The notes under the pieces are model-generated. The model worked only from the letters and a program-made list of their open reading frames with translations, did no database searches and was not told where the DNA came from. Shown here piece after piece: positions 1 through 9,540 of a stretch of DNA of 61,967 nt. The translations under genes were made by a program, and so were the position numbers. The number at the start of each line of letters is the position of its first letter. Positions within the stretch are counted from its first letter, which is position 1. The stretch is from assembly GCA_018819285.1 (NCBI GenBank), contig JAHJQM010000020.1, positions 1 to 61,967 of the forward strand, read 5' to 3'. The stretch is from Candidatus Omnitrophota bacterium. GTDB lineage: Bacteria > Omnitrophota > Gorgyraeia > Gorgyraeales > Gorgyraeaceae.

Positions 1-1
1 G

Positions 2-949
2 ATAAAAAACAATCTTGGAAATATCGCAAAGACAGTCAAAATATCTTCCCATGATTATAAAAATGTTTTTTACGCCGGCCGATCAAAAAGAAATGTCCCT
101 ATATACCTGGATAAAAAACTAAAAGACGCTGATTCCATAATAACCATAGGCGTAGTAGAGCCTCATCTTTATGCCGGCTATAGCGGCGGAGTGAAAGTTC
201 TTTCCATAGGCCTGGCCGGAGAAAAAACAATAAATGCAACTCATCATCCAGAGTTTCTGGATCATCCCGGCACAAGGATATGCTCTATAAAAAATAACCC
301 TTTCCAGAATTTTATACAACAAACTGCCTCTATGCTTCCTGTCAAATACTCCATAAATATAGTAAATAACGAATTTGGGAAAATACTAAAAGTATTTGAA
401 GGAAAGCCGGAGCTGTGTTTTAAAAAAGCGGTTGATTATTCCAGAAAAATATTTGAAAAAAAATTAAACAAACGCCCGGATATAATCATATGCGACATAC
501 CTCATTCAAAAGGCGTAAATATATACCAGGCTTCCCGCGCGTTCAACTATGTGACGAACACTAAGAGCCCTGTTATAAAAAATAATTCCCTTATACTTGT
601 AAAAGCTAATCTGGAAGAAGGCTTTGGAAAAGGCCTAGGCGAAAAACGCTTTATGAAAAAAACTCTGGAAATGACAAGTCCTGATAAGCTGATAAATGAA
701 ATTAAAAAAGGCGGGTGCCTTGCTGGAGAACACAGGGCTTATATGGTTGCAAAAGCGCTCAGAAAAGCAGAACTGGGATTTATATCAAAAAATGCTTATC
801 TTTATAAAAATAAAGGCCTTCCGTTTTTATTCTTTGAAGGCCTTAAAGAAGCTAAAAGATATATAAGAAAAACTTTTAAAAAACCTACTATATATTACCT
901 CGATAACGTATTTACAACTATCCTGACTTCCGAAGTCACCGTACGGTGA
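2..949 (+). CDS. LarA-like (lactate racemase / DUF2088 family) protein, 5' end truncated by window start
   Basis: Frame 2 is open from base 2 through the listed ORF; GVVEPHLYAGYSGGVK matches the LarA H-x-x-x-GYSGG region. Stop lies inside the 924-961 palindrome. Confidence 0.75.
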   Translation: MKNNLGNIAKTVKISSHDYKNVFYAGRSKRNVPIYLDKKLKDADSIITIGVVEPHLYAGYSGGVKVLSIGLAGEKTINATHHPEFLDHPGTRICSIKNNPFQNFIQQTASMLPVKYSINIVNNEFGKILKVFEGKPELCFKKAVDYSRKIFEKKLNKRPDIIICDIPHSKGVNIYQASRAFNYVTNTKSPVIKNNSLILVKANLEEGFGKGLGEKRFMKKTLEMTSPDKLINEIKKGGCLAGEHRAYMVAKALRKAELGFISKNAYLYKNKGLPFLFFEGLKEAKRYIRKTFKKPTIYYLDNVFTTILTSEVTVR

Positions 950-961
950 CTTCGGAAGTCA
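924..961. repeat. Perfect 38-bp palindrome with self-complementary arms
   Basis: TGACTTCCGAAGTCACCGTACGGTGACTTCGGAAGTCA is its own reverse complement; each arm also contains GACTTC-C/G-GAAGTC. Confidence 0.95.
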
Positions 962-975
962 AAAAAACAGGCCTA

Positions 976-1665
976 TTAAAAATCCCTGCTTATTCCCAGA
1001 GAAACCTCTTCTCCGTCAATAAAATCTCCCTCTATATTTAACCTTGTATCTTTCGCAACCAGATAATCCATGCCTATCACAACACTACACATCTTTTCAG
1101 ATTTAATGCGCTTTCTATCGTGATCATTTACCCATCTTATAAAATCAACAGTCCCATACCTTGCGCCAAGATAAGGCGTAAAATTCCCTACATCTTTTGA
1201 AATCAATACTGATCCCTGCCAATCATCTATAATAACTCTATGCTTATCGCTTGCTGGACAAGCAGTCCTAGGATGAACGCTTATATGCTGAAACCCTGCG
1301 ACTGTTTTTATACCAAGATTTTTATTTTCATACCCTTTTATTCTAAATCCATACCCTCCTGCGAAACCTGTATTATAAGTTAAATTTCCAGGATTGGAAT
1401 TATCCCAAGCTACATCTCCCACTCCTATTTTTCCGTCAAAACAAATCCAGTCAAATACGCCGAAAGAACTTGTTAAAAAATACCTATCGCCGCTGGTGGA
1501 ACCATGGCTATCTTTTAAGTTTCTATCTATAAGAAAATTTCCCTGCAACCCTAATATCCATTGTTTTTCCTTAGGCATATGCGTCCCATAGCAAGGCGCG
1601 GCATAAGCTATTCCAAAACAAATTATAACCAGAATTATGCCAAAACATAAAAAATTCTTAAACAT
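976..1665 (-). CDS. Secreted / outer-membrane beta-barrel-like protein
   Basis: N-terminal hydrophobic signal, alternating aromatic/glycine pattern, C-terminal Phe. Confidence 0.5.
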   Translation of the reverse strand: MFKNFLCFGIILVIICFGIAYAAPCYGTHMPKEKQWILGLQGNFLIDRNLKDSHGSTSGDRYFLTSSFGVFDWICFDGKIGVGDVAWDNSNPGNLTYNTGFAGGYGFRIKGYENKNLGIKTVAGFQHISVHPRTACPASDKHRVIIDDWQGSVLISKDVGNFTPYLGARYGTVDFIRWVNDHDRKRIKSEKMCSVVIGMDYLVAKDTRLNIEGDFIDGEEVSLGISRDF

Positions 1666-1676
1666 GTCTTTTCTTT

Positions 1677-2477
1677 TCAGATTAATCCTCTGCCTTTCTC
1701 TGCTAATTCTTTCAGGTCAGGCCATAATTTTTTACCTTTCAGTATCACCACTATTAAATTATGCCTTTTATCATAACTAATATAGCCCAAAAAACACTGT
1801 TTTGCCCTTAGAGTGTATCCTGTTTTCCCAAGCATCAAATAAGACGAGCTCTTCCACAAGCTCTTATTATGATTTCTTAATTTTATACGCCTGAGGCTGG
1901 TTAACTCCGTTATCTCCGTTTCCTTTATCTGAAGTATACCCAGAAGCCTTTTGTCTTTTACTGCCTCGCGCATTATCAAAGCCAGATCATACGCCGTAGA
2001 ATACTGCCCTTTTGCCGGCAATCCGTTAGAAGTTTTGAAATTTGTATTGTGGCATCCGATTTTCCTAGCCATGTCATTCATCATCTTTACAAAATCCTTT
2101 TCTGTGCCAGCCACGCTTTCAGCTAGAGCTACGCTGGCATCATTGCCGGAATTGAGCAGCACCGCCTTGAGCATATCCTCTGTTGAATAAATCTCTCCTT
2201 TTTTAATATCCACTTTGCTTGGAGGCATGTAAGCTGCGCACCTTGATACATTTACATTTTTATTAAGCTTTGATTTTTTCAAAACCACCAGGGCTGTCAT
2301 TATCTTTGTAGTAGAGGCAGGCGCAAGCTTGAGATGAGGATTCTTGGAATAGACGACCTTTTTATTCCAGGCATTCATAAGCACTGCAGAATATGCAGTA
2401 ATATGAATAACTTCTTTTGCAAAAAGATTTGAGCTTAAGAATATAACGGATATAAAAACCAGGCTTTTTCTGAACAT
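1677..2477 (-). CDS. D-alanyl-D-alanine carboxypeptidase (peptidase S11)
   Basis: Signal peptide; PASTTKIM (SxxK), SGND (SxN) and KTGYT (KTG) motifs. Confidence 0.9.
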   Translation of the reverse strand: MFRKSLVFISVIFLSSNLFAKEVIHITAYSAVLMNAWNKKVVYSKNPHLKLAPASTTKIMTALVVLKKSKLNKNVNVSRCAAYMPPSKVDIKKGEIYSTEDMLKAVLLNSGNDASVALAESVAGTEKDFVKMMNDMARKIGCHNTNFKTSNGLPAKGQYSTAYDLALIMREAVKDKRLLGILQIKETEITELTSLRRIKLRNHNKSLWKSSSYLMLGKTGYTLRAKQCFLGYISYDKRHNLIVVILKGKKLWPDLKELAEKGRGLI

Positions 2478-2756
2478 TTAATCTTGATGCATCTCTCGGA
2501 TTTCTTTGCTAATATCTCCTAGAGACGTTCGCGCGCGCTCGAGTTCATCAGCAAGTCTAGTAGTTATAAGTAAATGTTTATAGGAAAGCCAGCTGAACGC
2601 CAGGTTCAAAAGCGATAGTAAAAATAAATATATATTGATCTTTGTATTAAGCAGGAAATATATGAAGAAAAATATACCTAGAATGATAAGCATCCTGTTC
2701 ACCCTGGAAACTACTTCTATGAATTTTTCTTCATCTGTCAGTTTCGCCAGATGCAT
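2478..2756 (-). CDS. Small membrane protein with two TM segments
   Basis: Hydrophobic segments; ATG at 2756 preceded by AGAGGTG is a better start than the GTG at 2762. Confidence 0.6.
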   Translation of the reverse strand: MHLAKLTDEEKFIEVVSRVNRMLIILGIFFFIYFLLNTKINIYLFLLSLLNLAFSWLSYKHLLITTRLADELERARTSLGDISKEIREMHQD

Positions 2757-2816
2757 AGTCACCTCTGAATTTCGCCCTGATACATCAGGGCGAAATTGGC
2801 TAATGAATTAATATAT
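2749..2816. repeat. Copy 1 of a ~70-bp repeat with variable hairpin core and conserved flanks
   Basis: AGATGCATaGTCACCTcTGAATTTCGC-[CCTGA..TCAGG]-GCGAAATTgGcTAAtGAATTAATaTATTG; same flanks at 4471-4540. Confidence 0.8.
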
Positions 2817-2852
2817 TGTCGCAGTTATAATATACATAGTATATACTAAAAA

Positions 2853-4478
2853 TCAACTAGGTGTAAATTTATTTGTTATAGGCATGCGCCTGTCTTTTCC
2901 AAATGCCATAGGAGTGATTTTTACGCCTGGAGGAGCCTGGCGCCTCTTGTATTCGCTGGAGTCTATCATATTAAGGATCTTTTTCACAATATCTTTATGG
3001 CCTACTTCTTTTATTATATAGCTAAACCCTTTATTTTTTTCAACATATAGGCCTATAACCCTGTCTAAAAAATCGTAAGGCGGTAAAGTATCCTGGTCTT
3101 TTTGATTCGGCCTTAATTCAGCAGTAGGGGCCCTTTTTAAAACGCTCTTCGGTATAATATCTTTTCCTTCTTTTTTATTTCTATATTCTGCAAGTTCATA
3201 TACAAGCCTCTTGGGCACATCTTTTATCACGCTGAACCCGCCTGCCATATCTCCGTAAAGAGTACAGTAGCCAGCACTCGTCTCGCTCTTATTGCCTGTA
3301 TTAAACACCAGGTATCCGAATTTATTAGAAAACGCCATGAGTATATTACCCCGTATCCTGGCCTGGATATTTTCTTCTGCTATATTTGGTTCTACGCCTT
3401 TAAAATATAGGTTCAGCGTATCTAAATAAGAGCTGAATATATTATCTATAGATATCTTGCGAAACTTTATACCCAGATTCCTGGCTATTAGACTCGCGTC
3501 TTTTTGCGTCTCGACCGAAGAATATCTGGATGGCATACTGAGCGCAAGGACATTTCCTCTGCCAAGCGCATCTTTGGCAATACATGCCACCAGCGCTGAA
3601 TCTATTCCTCCGCTTAAGCCTAGAGCAACTTTGCTAAAATTATTCTTAAGCGCATAATCTTTTGCGCCCAATACAAGAGCAGAATATATCTCCTCCTCTC
3701 TTGAGGTAAGGTTAATCTTTGGCTTTATTTTAACTGTCTCTTTACCGGAGGATAAATCGAATATTAACAAATCTTCTTCGAAAGCCTTTGCTTCCACAAT
3801 AGTCGATCCGTCTTTTCCAAATAAAGCGCTTCTTCCGTCAAATACCAGTTCATCCTGGCCGCCGACAAGATTACAATAAACTATAGAAATTCCAAATCTC
3901 TTTGCCTTGGCTCCAATTATTCTCTTGCGTTCTTCAACCTTACCGATATAATACGGCGAAGCAGATATATTGACCAGAAAATCTGCTTTTTTTAAAACCC
4001 TATCTGTCCTCCGCTCTCTGCCATCTGCCCATATATCTTCACATATATTTACACTAAAAAACAAACCTTTTATCTTTATCAATTTATTATCAGCGCCCGG
4101 TTTAAAATATCTCTTCTCATCGAAAACGCCGTAATTAGGCAGATGTATCTTGTGGTATACATAGGTTATTTTTTTATTATGCATAACCGCAGCGCTATTA
4201 TAAATATCTCCTTTTTTCTCATCCACAAATCCTACTATTGCAACTAAATCGCCTATTTCCTTGGATATTTTATTTAAATACCTTATATTCTCTTTTATGA
4301 AATTCGGATTTAGAAGCAGGTCCTCAGGAGGATAACCTGTTATGCTAAGCTCTGGAAATACAATTAAATCCATATCTTTGGAAGCTGCCTCTTTTATGCA
4401 GGATAATATCTTATTGGAATTTCCTTCCAGGTCCCCTACTACACTATTTATCTGGCCTATTGCTATTCTCAGATGCAT
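2853..4478 (-). CDS. nadE: NAD+ synthase, glutamine-hydrolysing
   Basis: N-terminal nitrilase domain (RIAIGQINSVVGD, FPELSITGYPPEDL) plus C-terminal synthetase domain (LGLSGGIDSAL). ATG at 4478 after AAAGGTG. Confidence 0.95.
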   Translation of the reverse strand: MHLRIAIGQINSVVGDLEGNSNKILSCIKEAASKDMDLIVFPELSITGYPPEDLLLNPNFIKENIRYLNKISKEIGDLVAIVGFVDEKKGDIYNSAAVMHNKKITYVYHKIHLPNYGVFDEKRYFKPGADNKLIKIKGLFFSVNICEDIWADGRERRTDRVLKKADFLVNISASPYYIGKVEERKRIIGAKAKRFGISIVYCNLVGGQDELVFDGRSALFGKDGSTIVEAKAFEEDLLIFDLSSGKETVKIKPKINLTSREEEIYSALVLGAKDYALKNNFSKVALGLSGGIDSALVACIAKDALGRGNVLALSMPSRYSSVETQKDASLIARNLGIKFRKISIDNIFSSYLDTLNLYFKGVEPNIAEENIQARIRGNILMAFSNKFGYLVFNTGNKSETSAGYCTLYGDMAGGFSVIKDVPKRLVYELAEYRNKKEGKDIIPKSVLKRAPTAELRPNQKDQDTLPPYDFLDRVIGLYVEKNKGFSYIIKEVGHKDIVKKILNMIDSSEYKRRQAPPGVKITPMAFGKDRRMPITNKFTPS

Positions 4479-4540
4479 TGTCACCTTTGAATTTTGCAGA
4501 TTGCTTTGTAATCTGCGAAATTAGTTAAGGAATTAATGTA
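4471..4540. repeat. Copy 2 of the ~70-bp repeat with variable hairpin core
   Basis: AGATGCATtGTCACCTtTGAATTTTGC-[AGATT..AATCT]-GCGAAATTaGtTAAgGAATTAATgTATCG. Confidence 0.8.
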
Positions 4541-4603
4541 TCGCTACCTATTAATACTAGCACAAGTTACAAAAATACGCAAATATGCATAACCAACCGC
4601 TGC

Positions 4604-5023
4604 TCATCTCAGTAAAAACACGCCCAATATTACAAACCCTATCCCTAATCCCTTAAGAATAGTAAAACTCTCTCCGAAAAATAAAAGGCCTAACAGAAAA
4701 GAAACTAACGGGTAGGTAGCAGCAATGGGCACCATTTTAGATACTTCTCCATGTTTAAGAGCATTATAAAAAAATATCTGGCCAAGGATGCTGGCAAGAA
4801 TCCCCCCGAGAAATAAAAAGAATATTGTTTTTGGGTCAGCTTTTAACGCTGATTTAAATATATTATTATTAAAAACGGCCAGGATAACAGCTCCCACGAT
4901 AATCCCGGATGAGCGCACTATAACGCCAGACAACGGTTCTATATTCTTAAGCCCTATCTTTTCCATTACAGGCGCTATGCCCCATACAACCGCTGCCAGT
5001 ATCGCAAAATAAAATGGCTTCAT
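4604..5023 (-). CDS. EamA/DMT-family transporter (single repeat)
   Basis: MKPFYFAILAAVVWGIAPVMEKIGLK and C-terminal FFGESFTILKGLGIGFVILGVFLL. Confidence 0.8.
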   Translation of the reverse strand: MKPFYFAILAAVVWGIAPVMEKIGLKNIEPLSGVIVRSSGIIVGAVILAVFNNNIFKSALKADPKTIFFLFLGGILASILGQIFFYNALKHGEVSKMVPIAATYPLVSFLLGLLFFGESFTILKGLGIGFVILGVFLLR

Positions 5024-5142
5024 GTTCTCCTCCTATTTTTGAATATAAGATAACATATCTCTAGCATAAATGAAATAAAATAATCTACTGAGCTATGCAT
5101 AAAACTCTTCCATTATCTATAAAGTCATATATAATATACCTA

Positions 5143-6024
5143 ATGTTTAAAGCTGGAAAAATAGCCATAATCGGAAGGCCGAATGTAGGAAAGTCTACGC
5201 TTTTAAATGTCCTAGTAAAAGAGAAGGTCTGCATTGTATCTAGTAAACCAGAAACCACGCGCGACAATATCCGAGGAATAATATCCGGCAAGGATTTTCA
5301 AGTTGTATTTGTGGATACCCCTGGAATACACAGGCCAAAGAATCTGCTCGGAAAATTAATGGTCCGTAAGGCACAATCCTCTATCATGGAAACAGACCTG
5401 AATCTCGTCCTCATAGATGCCCATAGCGGTATAACAAAAGAGGATATAGAAATATTCAATCTTATGCCAGTAAAATTAAATATCCTCATCATAAATAAGA
5501 TAGATGGAATTGATAGGCGCCATATCTTGCCTATCATTGAAAAAGCCCACAAATTTAATTTCAAGGAAATAATACCTATATCAGCCTTAAAAAAAGATGG
5601 CACAGACCTTGTATTTAAAAAAATACTGGAATACCTGCCTGAAGGTTTTCCGTTCTTTCCAGAAGACCAGTTAACTGATAAAAATGAGCGGTTTATAGTT
5701 CAGGAACTCATCAGGGAAAAAACACTGGAAATAACTTATCAGGAAGTGCCTCATTCTATAGCGGTAACTGTGGAAGATATGGAAGAAAGAAAAGACAGAG
5801 AAAATAACAACATCATCTATATAAGGGCTAATATATATTGCGAAAAGGAAAGCCAGAAAGGTATTATTATAGGCAATGGCGGTAAAATGCTTAAAAAAAT
5901 AGGCGAGATCGCTCGAAAAGATATAGAAAATTTCCTGCAGAAAAAAGTCTTTCTGGATCTATGGGTCAAGGTTTACAAAAACTGGAGAAAAGACCCGTTT
6001 GCCTTGAAAAATCTGGGCTACTAA
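5143..6024 (+). CDS. era: GTPase Era
   Basis: GRPNVGKSTLLN, DTPGIHRP, NKID and C-terminal KH motif IIGNGGKMLKKIG; ATG 5143 chosen over the 5095 start. Confidence 0.93.
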   Translation: MFKAGKIAIIGRPNVGKSTLLNVLVKEKVCIVSSKPETTRDNIRGIISGKDFQVVFVDTPGIHRPKNLLGKLMVRKAQSSIMETDLNLVLIDAHSGITKEDIEIFNLMPVKLNILIINKIDGIDRRHILPIIEKAHKFNFKEIIPISALKKDGTDLVFKKILEYLPEGFPFFPEDQLTDKNERFIVQELIREKTLEITYQEVPHSIAVTVEDMEERKDRENNNIIYIRANIYCEKESQKGIIIGNGGKMLKKIGEIARKDIENFLQKKVFLDLWVKVYKNWRKDPFALKNLGY

Positions 6025-6026
6025 AA

Positions 6027-6758
6027 CTATAAACCAAGAAATTGGACCGCTAATCCACAAAGAAATATACTCCCACCTGCTAAAGCGTGCGTATACCGTT
6101 CAAATCTCCTTAATGGAATAAAACTTATACCAAAAAACGAGACCATTACTATGCTAAGCATAGTAATAATTGTTGTCGCTCCGAATATCACTGTTACCCA
6201 CAATATTCCTTGGGCGTTATTTTTTGCTGCAGGGTACATTAGAATCGGTATCAAAGGTTCGCATGGGCCAAATACAAATATTGTAAATAAGATCCACGGG
6301 GTTATGTTAACTTTGGTTTTTTCGTCATGAATATGCGCATGATCATGGCTATGAGAATGGTCATGCGAATGAGTCTCATAATTCATATGAACATGTGAAT
6401 GTCTATGAGGCTTATTCTTTAATGCCTTATGCAACCCCCAGATAAGATAAGTAAATCCAAATATAATTAATAGCCACCCTGCAATATTTCCTCTAAATGA
6501 TTCTAATGCCTCTAATTTCATCACCTCTATTCCTAAAATAATGCCTATAAATCCAATAACAACAGAACTCATGATATGTCCAAGGCCACATAGGAGTGTA
6601 AGGACAGCTGTTTTTACTAAAGACCACCTCCTTGCCCTGCTCATCACAATAAAAGGGATATAGTGGTCAGGCCCAAAAACAACGTGCACAAAACCTATTG
6701 TCGCTGCGGTGATATATAAAGTTAGTAATCCGGTATCCATGGCTAATAATTTTATCAA
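6027..6758 (-). CDS. UreH/RcnA/HupE-like membrane metal transporter with His-rich loop
   Basis: TM protein with GFVHVVFGPDHYIPF and loop HRHSHVHMNYETHSHDHSHSHDHAHIHD. Confidence 0.7.
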   Translation of the reverse strand: MIKLLAMDTGLLTLYITAATIGFVHVVFGPDHYIPFIVMSRARRWSLVKTAVLTLLCGLGHIMSSVVIGFIGIILGIEVMKLEALESFRGNIAGWLLIIFGFTYLIWGLHKALKNKPHRHSHVHMNYETHSHDHSHSHDHAHIHDEKTKVNITPWILFTIFVFGPCEPLIPILMYPAAKNNAQGILWVTVIFGATTIITMLSIVMVSFFGISFIPLRRFERYTHALAGGSIFLCGLAVQFLGL

Positions 6759-7945
6759 ACAGATTTAAAACTGGCAAGTAAATTAAGAAGGCTTTCCTGT
6801 TTTGTAAAACTTTCTGTCTTCCAGGATTCTACTATTTCTTTTTTATACTTTTTCCATAAGGTATAGAAATTTTCAAAGCCATACACAGGGCCCTGGCGAT
6901 TAACCCAAGAAGGATTGGCTAAATATTGATAGATCCCATCCGGGTAAACGCTATTTCCTACAGCCTTGTATGTCCAGTATGTCCAGTGAAAACCAAACTC
7001 CTTAAAACACTGCAATGTATTCTTTACCCAAGTTAATTCCCCATAACACCCCTGGCATTTGGAATTCACTCCGAATTCTCCTGCAAAAATAGGTATATTC
7101 CATCTTCTGGAATAATCATAATAACTTTTCAGCTTTTTTCTTATTGTATTTATATCCCAGTATTCTCCGGATATATCCCCTGGATATCTAAGCCCCTTAT
7201 GATAATTAAAAGTAAAATCCACTGGATGGTAAAAATGAATGCTGTATGAAAGATTATCTGTAAATGGCTCGCCTATATGCTCCAAAACCTGAGCCCAAAT
7301 ATTTCCTTCCAAAAATATCATATGATTTTTATCTATATTTCTTATATGATTTACCGCTTTTATATAAAAATTACGTAATATCTTGCCGGCATTAAGCCTT
7401 TTTATAACAGGTTCGTTCAAAATATCATATCCTGCAATTATTGATTCATCTTTAAATATGTCTGATAGATTTTCCCATAGCCTGAAAAATTTTTCTTGAT
7501 GTCTTTTATCCTTCCATAACTCTATTTTACCATCGCTATCTGCATGCCAGTCTTGATTCTGACAACCAGGCGCAGCGTGCATATCCAGTATACAGTAGAT
7601 ATTATATTTTTTACACCGATTAACCGCTTCTTTAAGGATCCTTATGCCAATTTCATTTTCTATTAATCTGTAATTAAAAGGGATCCTGACGCAGTTAAAA
7701 CCTAAAGACGATATATTTTTAAAATCTGATTCTTTTATAAAATTATTCCTGTATAGGCTTGTAAAGTTATCCAATTCTTTCTGGCCGTAGCGTTTTTTGA
7801 ACTCGGATTTAAAAATCTTCTCTGCTATATTCCTGCTATGGAGAAAGTATCCTTCCATCATGAGCCATCCTCCGAAGTTGACTCCGCGGAGAAAAACTTT
7901 TCTGCCTTCAGAATTTACGATACTGTTATTTTGTGTTTTAAGCAT
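6755..7945 (-). CDS. Glycoside hydrolase family 5-like (cellulase / glucanase)
   Basis: RGVNFGGWLMMEG, DMHAAPG, YDILNEP and FAGEFG catalytic-type motifs; no obvious signal peptide. Confidence 0.85.
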   Translation of the reverse strand: MLKTQNNSIVNSEGRKVFLRGVNFGGWLMMEGYFLHSRNIAEKIFKSEFKKRYGQKELDNFTSLYRNNFIKESDFKNISSLGFNCVRIPFNYRLIENEIGIRILKEAVNRCKKYNIYCILDMHAAPGCQNQDWHADSDGKIELWKDKRHQEKFFRLWENLSDIFKDESIIAGYDILNEPVIKRLNAGKILRNFYIKAVNHIRNIDKNHMIFLEGNIWAQVLEHIGEPFTDNLSYSIHFYHPVDFTFNYHKGLRYPGDISGEYWDINTIRKKLKSYYDYSRRWNIPIFAGEFGVNSKCQGCYGELTWVKNTLQCFKEFGFHWTYWTYKAVGNSVYPDGIYQYLANPSWVNRQGPVYGFENFYTLWKKYKKEIVESWKTESFTKQESLLNLLASFKSV

Positions 7946-7989
7946 ATATTTTCGGTTTTTGAAACTCTATACCATAAATTAAGGGCAGT

Positions 7990-8073
7990 TTAAGCTCGTG
8001 CCCGGGAGCTAAGACTGCAACCCTCTTTGCAATGAGCCACAGGTCTTAACATATAATGAATCGTGACCTTCAT
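7990..8073 (-). CDS. Possible 27-aa small ORF / leader (MKVTIHYMLRPVAHCKEGCSLSSRARA)
   Basis: AAAGGAGGATATTATG start context in the ogg-GH5 gap, overlapping two hairpins. Confidence 0.25.
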   Translation of the reverse strand: MKVTIHYMLRPVAHCKEGCSLSSRARA

Positions 8074-8087
8074 AATATCCTCCTTTC

Positions 8088-8717
8088 TTATTTGAATATA
8101 AATCCTGTTTCTCTTGACCAGAATAAAAGATCTAACTCGTCCATCGGAATATTGATTTTTTTACAAAAATCTTTTAACTTGCTTTCTATTCTAATATACT
8201 CATTTTTAGTCAATGATTTAGGAATCTTATTTATTACCCCGTAATCTTTCAGGTTCTTGAGGATATGCACGTCAAGTATCGCCAGGTCTTTTCCGAAACC
8301 TATATTCCTTAAAAAATGGCTGGCTTCTTTATATCCTATGCCTTTTATATTTTTAACAAACCACTCCCTGGTTTTAGATATATCCTTTTCATCTATGTAA
8401 GACTTTATAGAGAAACAACCATTCTTTTTGAATAACCCCCTGGCATTTACAATAAACTCCGCCTTCTTATTCAGAAATCTTGCTGACTTAATATACGGGC
8501 TTATAGCCTCTGGATAGCCGTTAAAAAGCAGCCCTGTCTTTTTCAATTTCTTTATTGCTTTATCGCACTCAACTGCCTCTGCCTGGGGAGTCAATATGCA
8601 AAAACAAAGTTCTGAAAAAACATGCTTGTCATTTTTTTTGTAACTATCCTCAAAATCCTTAAGCCTGCTTTTTATCTCTTTTTTTCTTCTGTTATAATGC
8701 TCTAAAAGGCTCTTCAT
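8088..8717 (-). CDS. N-glycosylase/DNA lyase (Ogg2-type 8-oxoguanine glycosylase)
   Basis: HhH motif IKGIGYKEASHFLRNIGFGKDLAILDVHI with catalytic Lys/Asp. Confidence 0.85.
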   Translation of the reverse strand: MKSLLEHYNRRKKEIKSRLKDFEDSYKKNDKHVFSELCFCILTPQAEAVECDKAIKKLKKTGLLFNGYPEAISPYIKSARFLNKKAEFIVNARGLFKKNGCFSIKSYIDEKDISKTREWFVKNIKGIGYKEASHFLRNIGFGKDLAILDVHILKNLKDYGVINKIPKSLTKNEYIRIESKLKDFCKKINIPMDELDLLFWSRETGFIFK

Positions 8718-8726
8718 ATCAACGCC

Positions 8727-8763
8727 TAAGTTGACACCATGACAATGTCAGAGTGTCAACTTA
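8727..8763. repeat. 37-bp imperfect palindrome ending on the stop codon of the glutaredoxin-like gene
   Basis: TAAGTTGACACcaTGACAaTGTCAgaGTGTCAACTTA. Confidence 0.85.
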
Positions 8764-9000
8764 CTCACTCAAGTCAAGCGCCTTAGATATAGCGTCTTTA
8801 TCAAAACCCACTATTATCTGGCCGTCTATATCCAAAACAGGCACGCCCATCTGGCCTGACTTATCTATCATTTCCTGGCTGGCTTTGGGATTTATGCCTA
8901 CGTCTATATTCTGAAACTGGATATTGTTTTTCTTTAAAAAGTCTTTTACCATTACACAATATGAACACGTAGATGTAGAATACACCTTAACATCAGGCAT
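8761..9000 (-). CDS. Glutaredoxin family protein
   Basis: VYSTSTCSYCVMVKDFL and GQMGVPVLDIDGQIIVGFD. Confidence 0.88.
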   Translation of the reverse strand: MPDVKVYSTSTCSYCVMVKDFLKKNNIQFQNIDVGINPKASQEMIDKSGQMGVPVLDIDGQIIVGFDKDAISKALDLSE

Positions 9001-9481
9001 AATACCTCCTTTTTAGCAATGATAGTTTTTTAAGATGCATTTGTTCTTCTTTTATTAAACCGTCTATTATATTATGCTCTGATTTCAGAACAAAATTTTT
9101 CATCTCGTAATAGAATAATATAGAATCCCTTTCAAAACCCAATCCAAGCTCCACTGCCTTTTCCCCGTCTTTAACAGTATCTGCGATCTCTTTTCCTTTC
9201 TTCTTCTTTGTAAAAACATGTTCCTCTGATAAAGCCTTTATGTAACTGAAATATTCATCTGTATACGCTTCACTAGGCTCATATTTCTTAACTGCCGAGA
9301 GCATACCTTTAAATACATTTATATGCTTTTCCTCCTGGTCTGCTAAATATTTAAAAATATGTTTTATATTTTTATCTTTTAAAGACTTTGATACTTTATC
9401 GTAAAAATCCCTGCCATTTTTCTCTATCTCAACAGCCATTTCAACTATTTCACTTCCAGAGAATATATTTCCCATTTTCAT
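8993..9481 (-). CDS. Ferritin-like / rubrerythrin-type diiron protein
   Basis: EIEKNGRDFYDKVS, DQEEKH and EEQMH carboxylate pattern. Confidence 0.8.
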   Translation of the reverse strand: MKMGNIFSGSEIVEMAVEIEKNGRDFYDKVSKSLKDKNIKHIFKYLADQEEKHINVFKGMLSAVKKYEPSEAYTDEYFSYIKALSEEHVFTKKKKGKEIADTVKDGEKAVELGLGFERDSILFYYEMKNFVLKSEHNIIDGLIKEEQMHLKKLSLLKRRYYA

Positions 9482-9501
9482 CCTTTCCGGTCCCTTAAAC
9501 T

Positions 9502-9540
9502 TAACTTTATAATTTGTGCCAGGTACAATTTGTAAAGTTA
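9502..9540. repeat. 39-bp palindromic repeat, family A copy 1
   Basis: TAACTTTATAATTTGTGCC-A-GGTACAATTTGTAAAGTTA. Confidence 0.9.
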
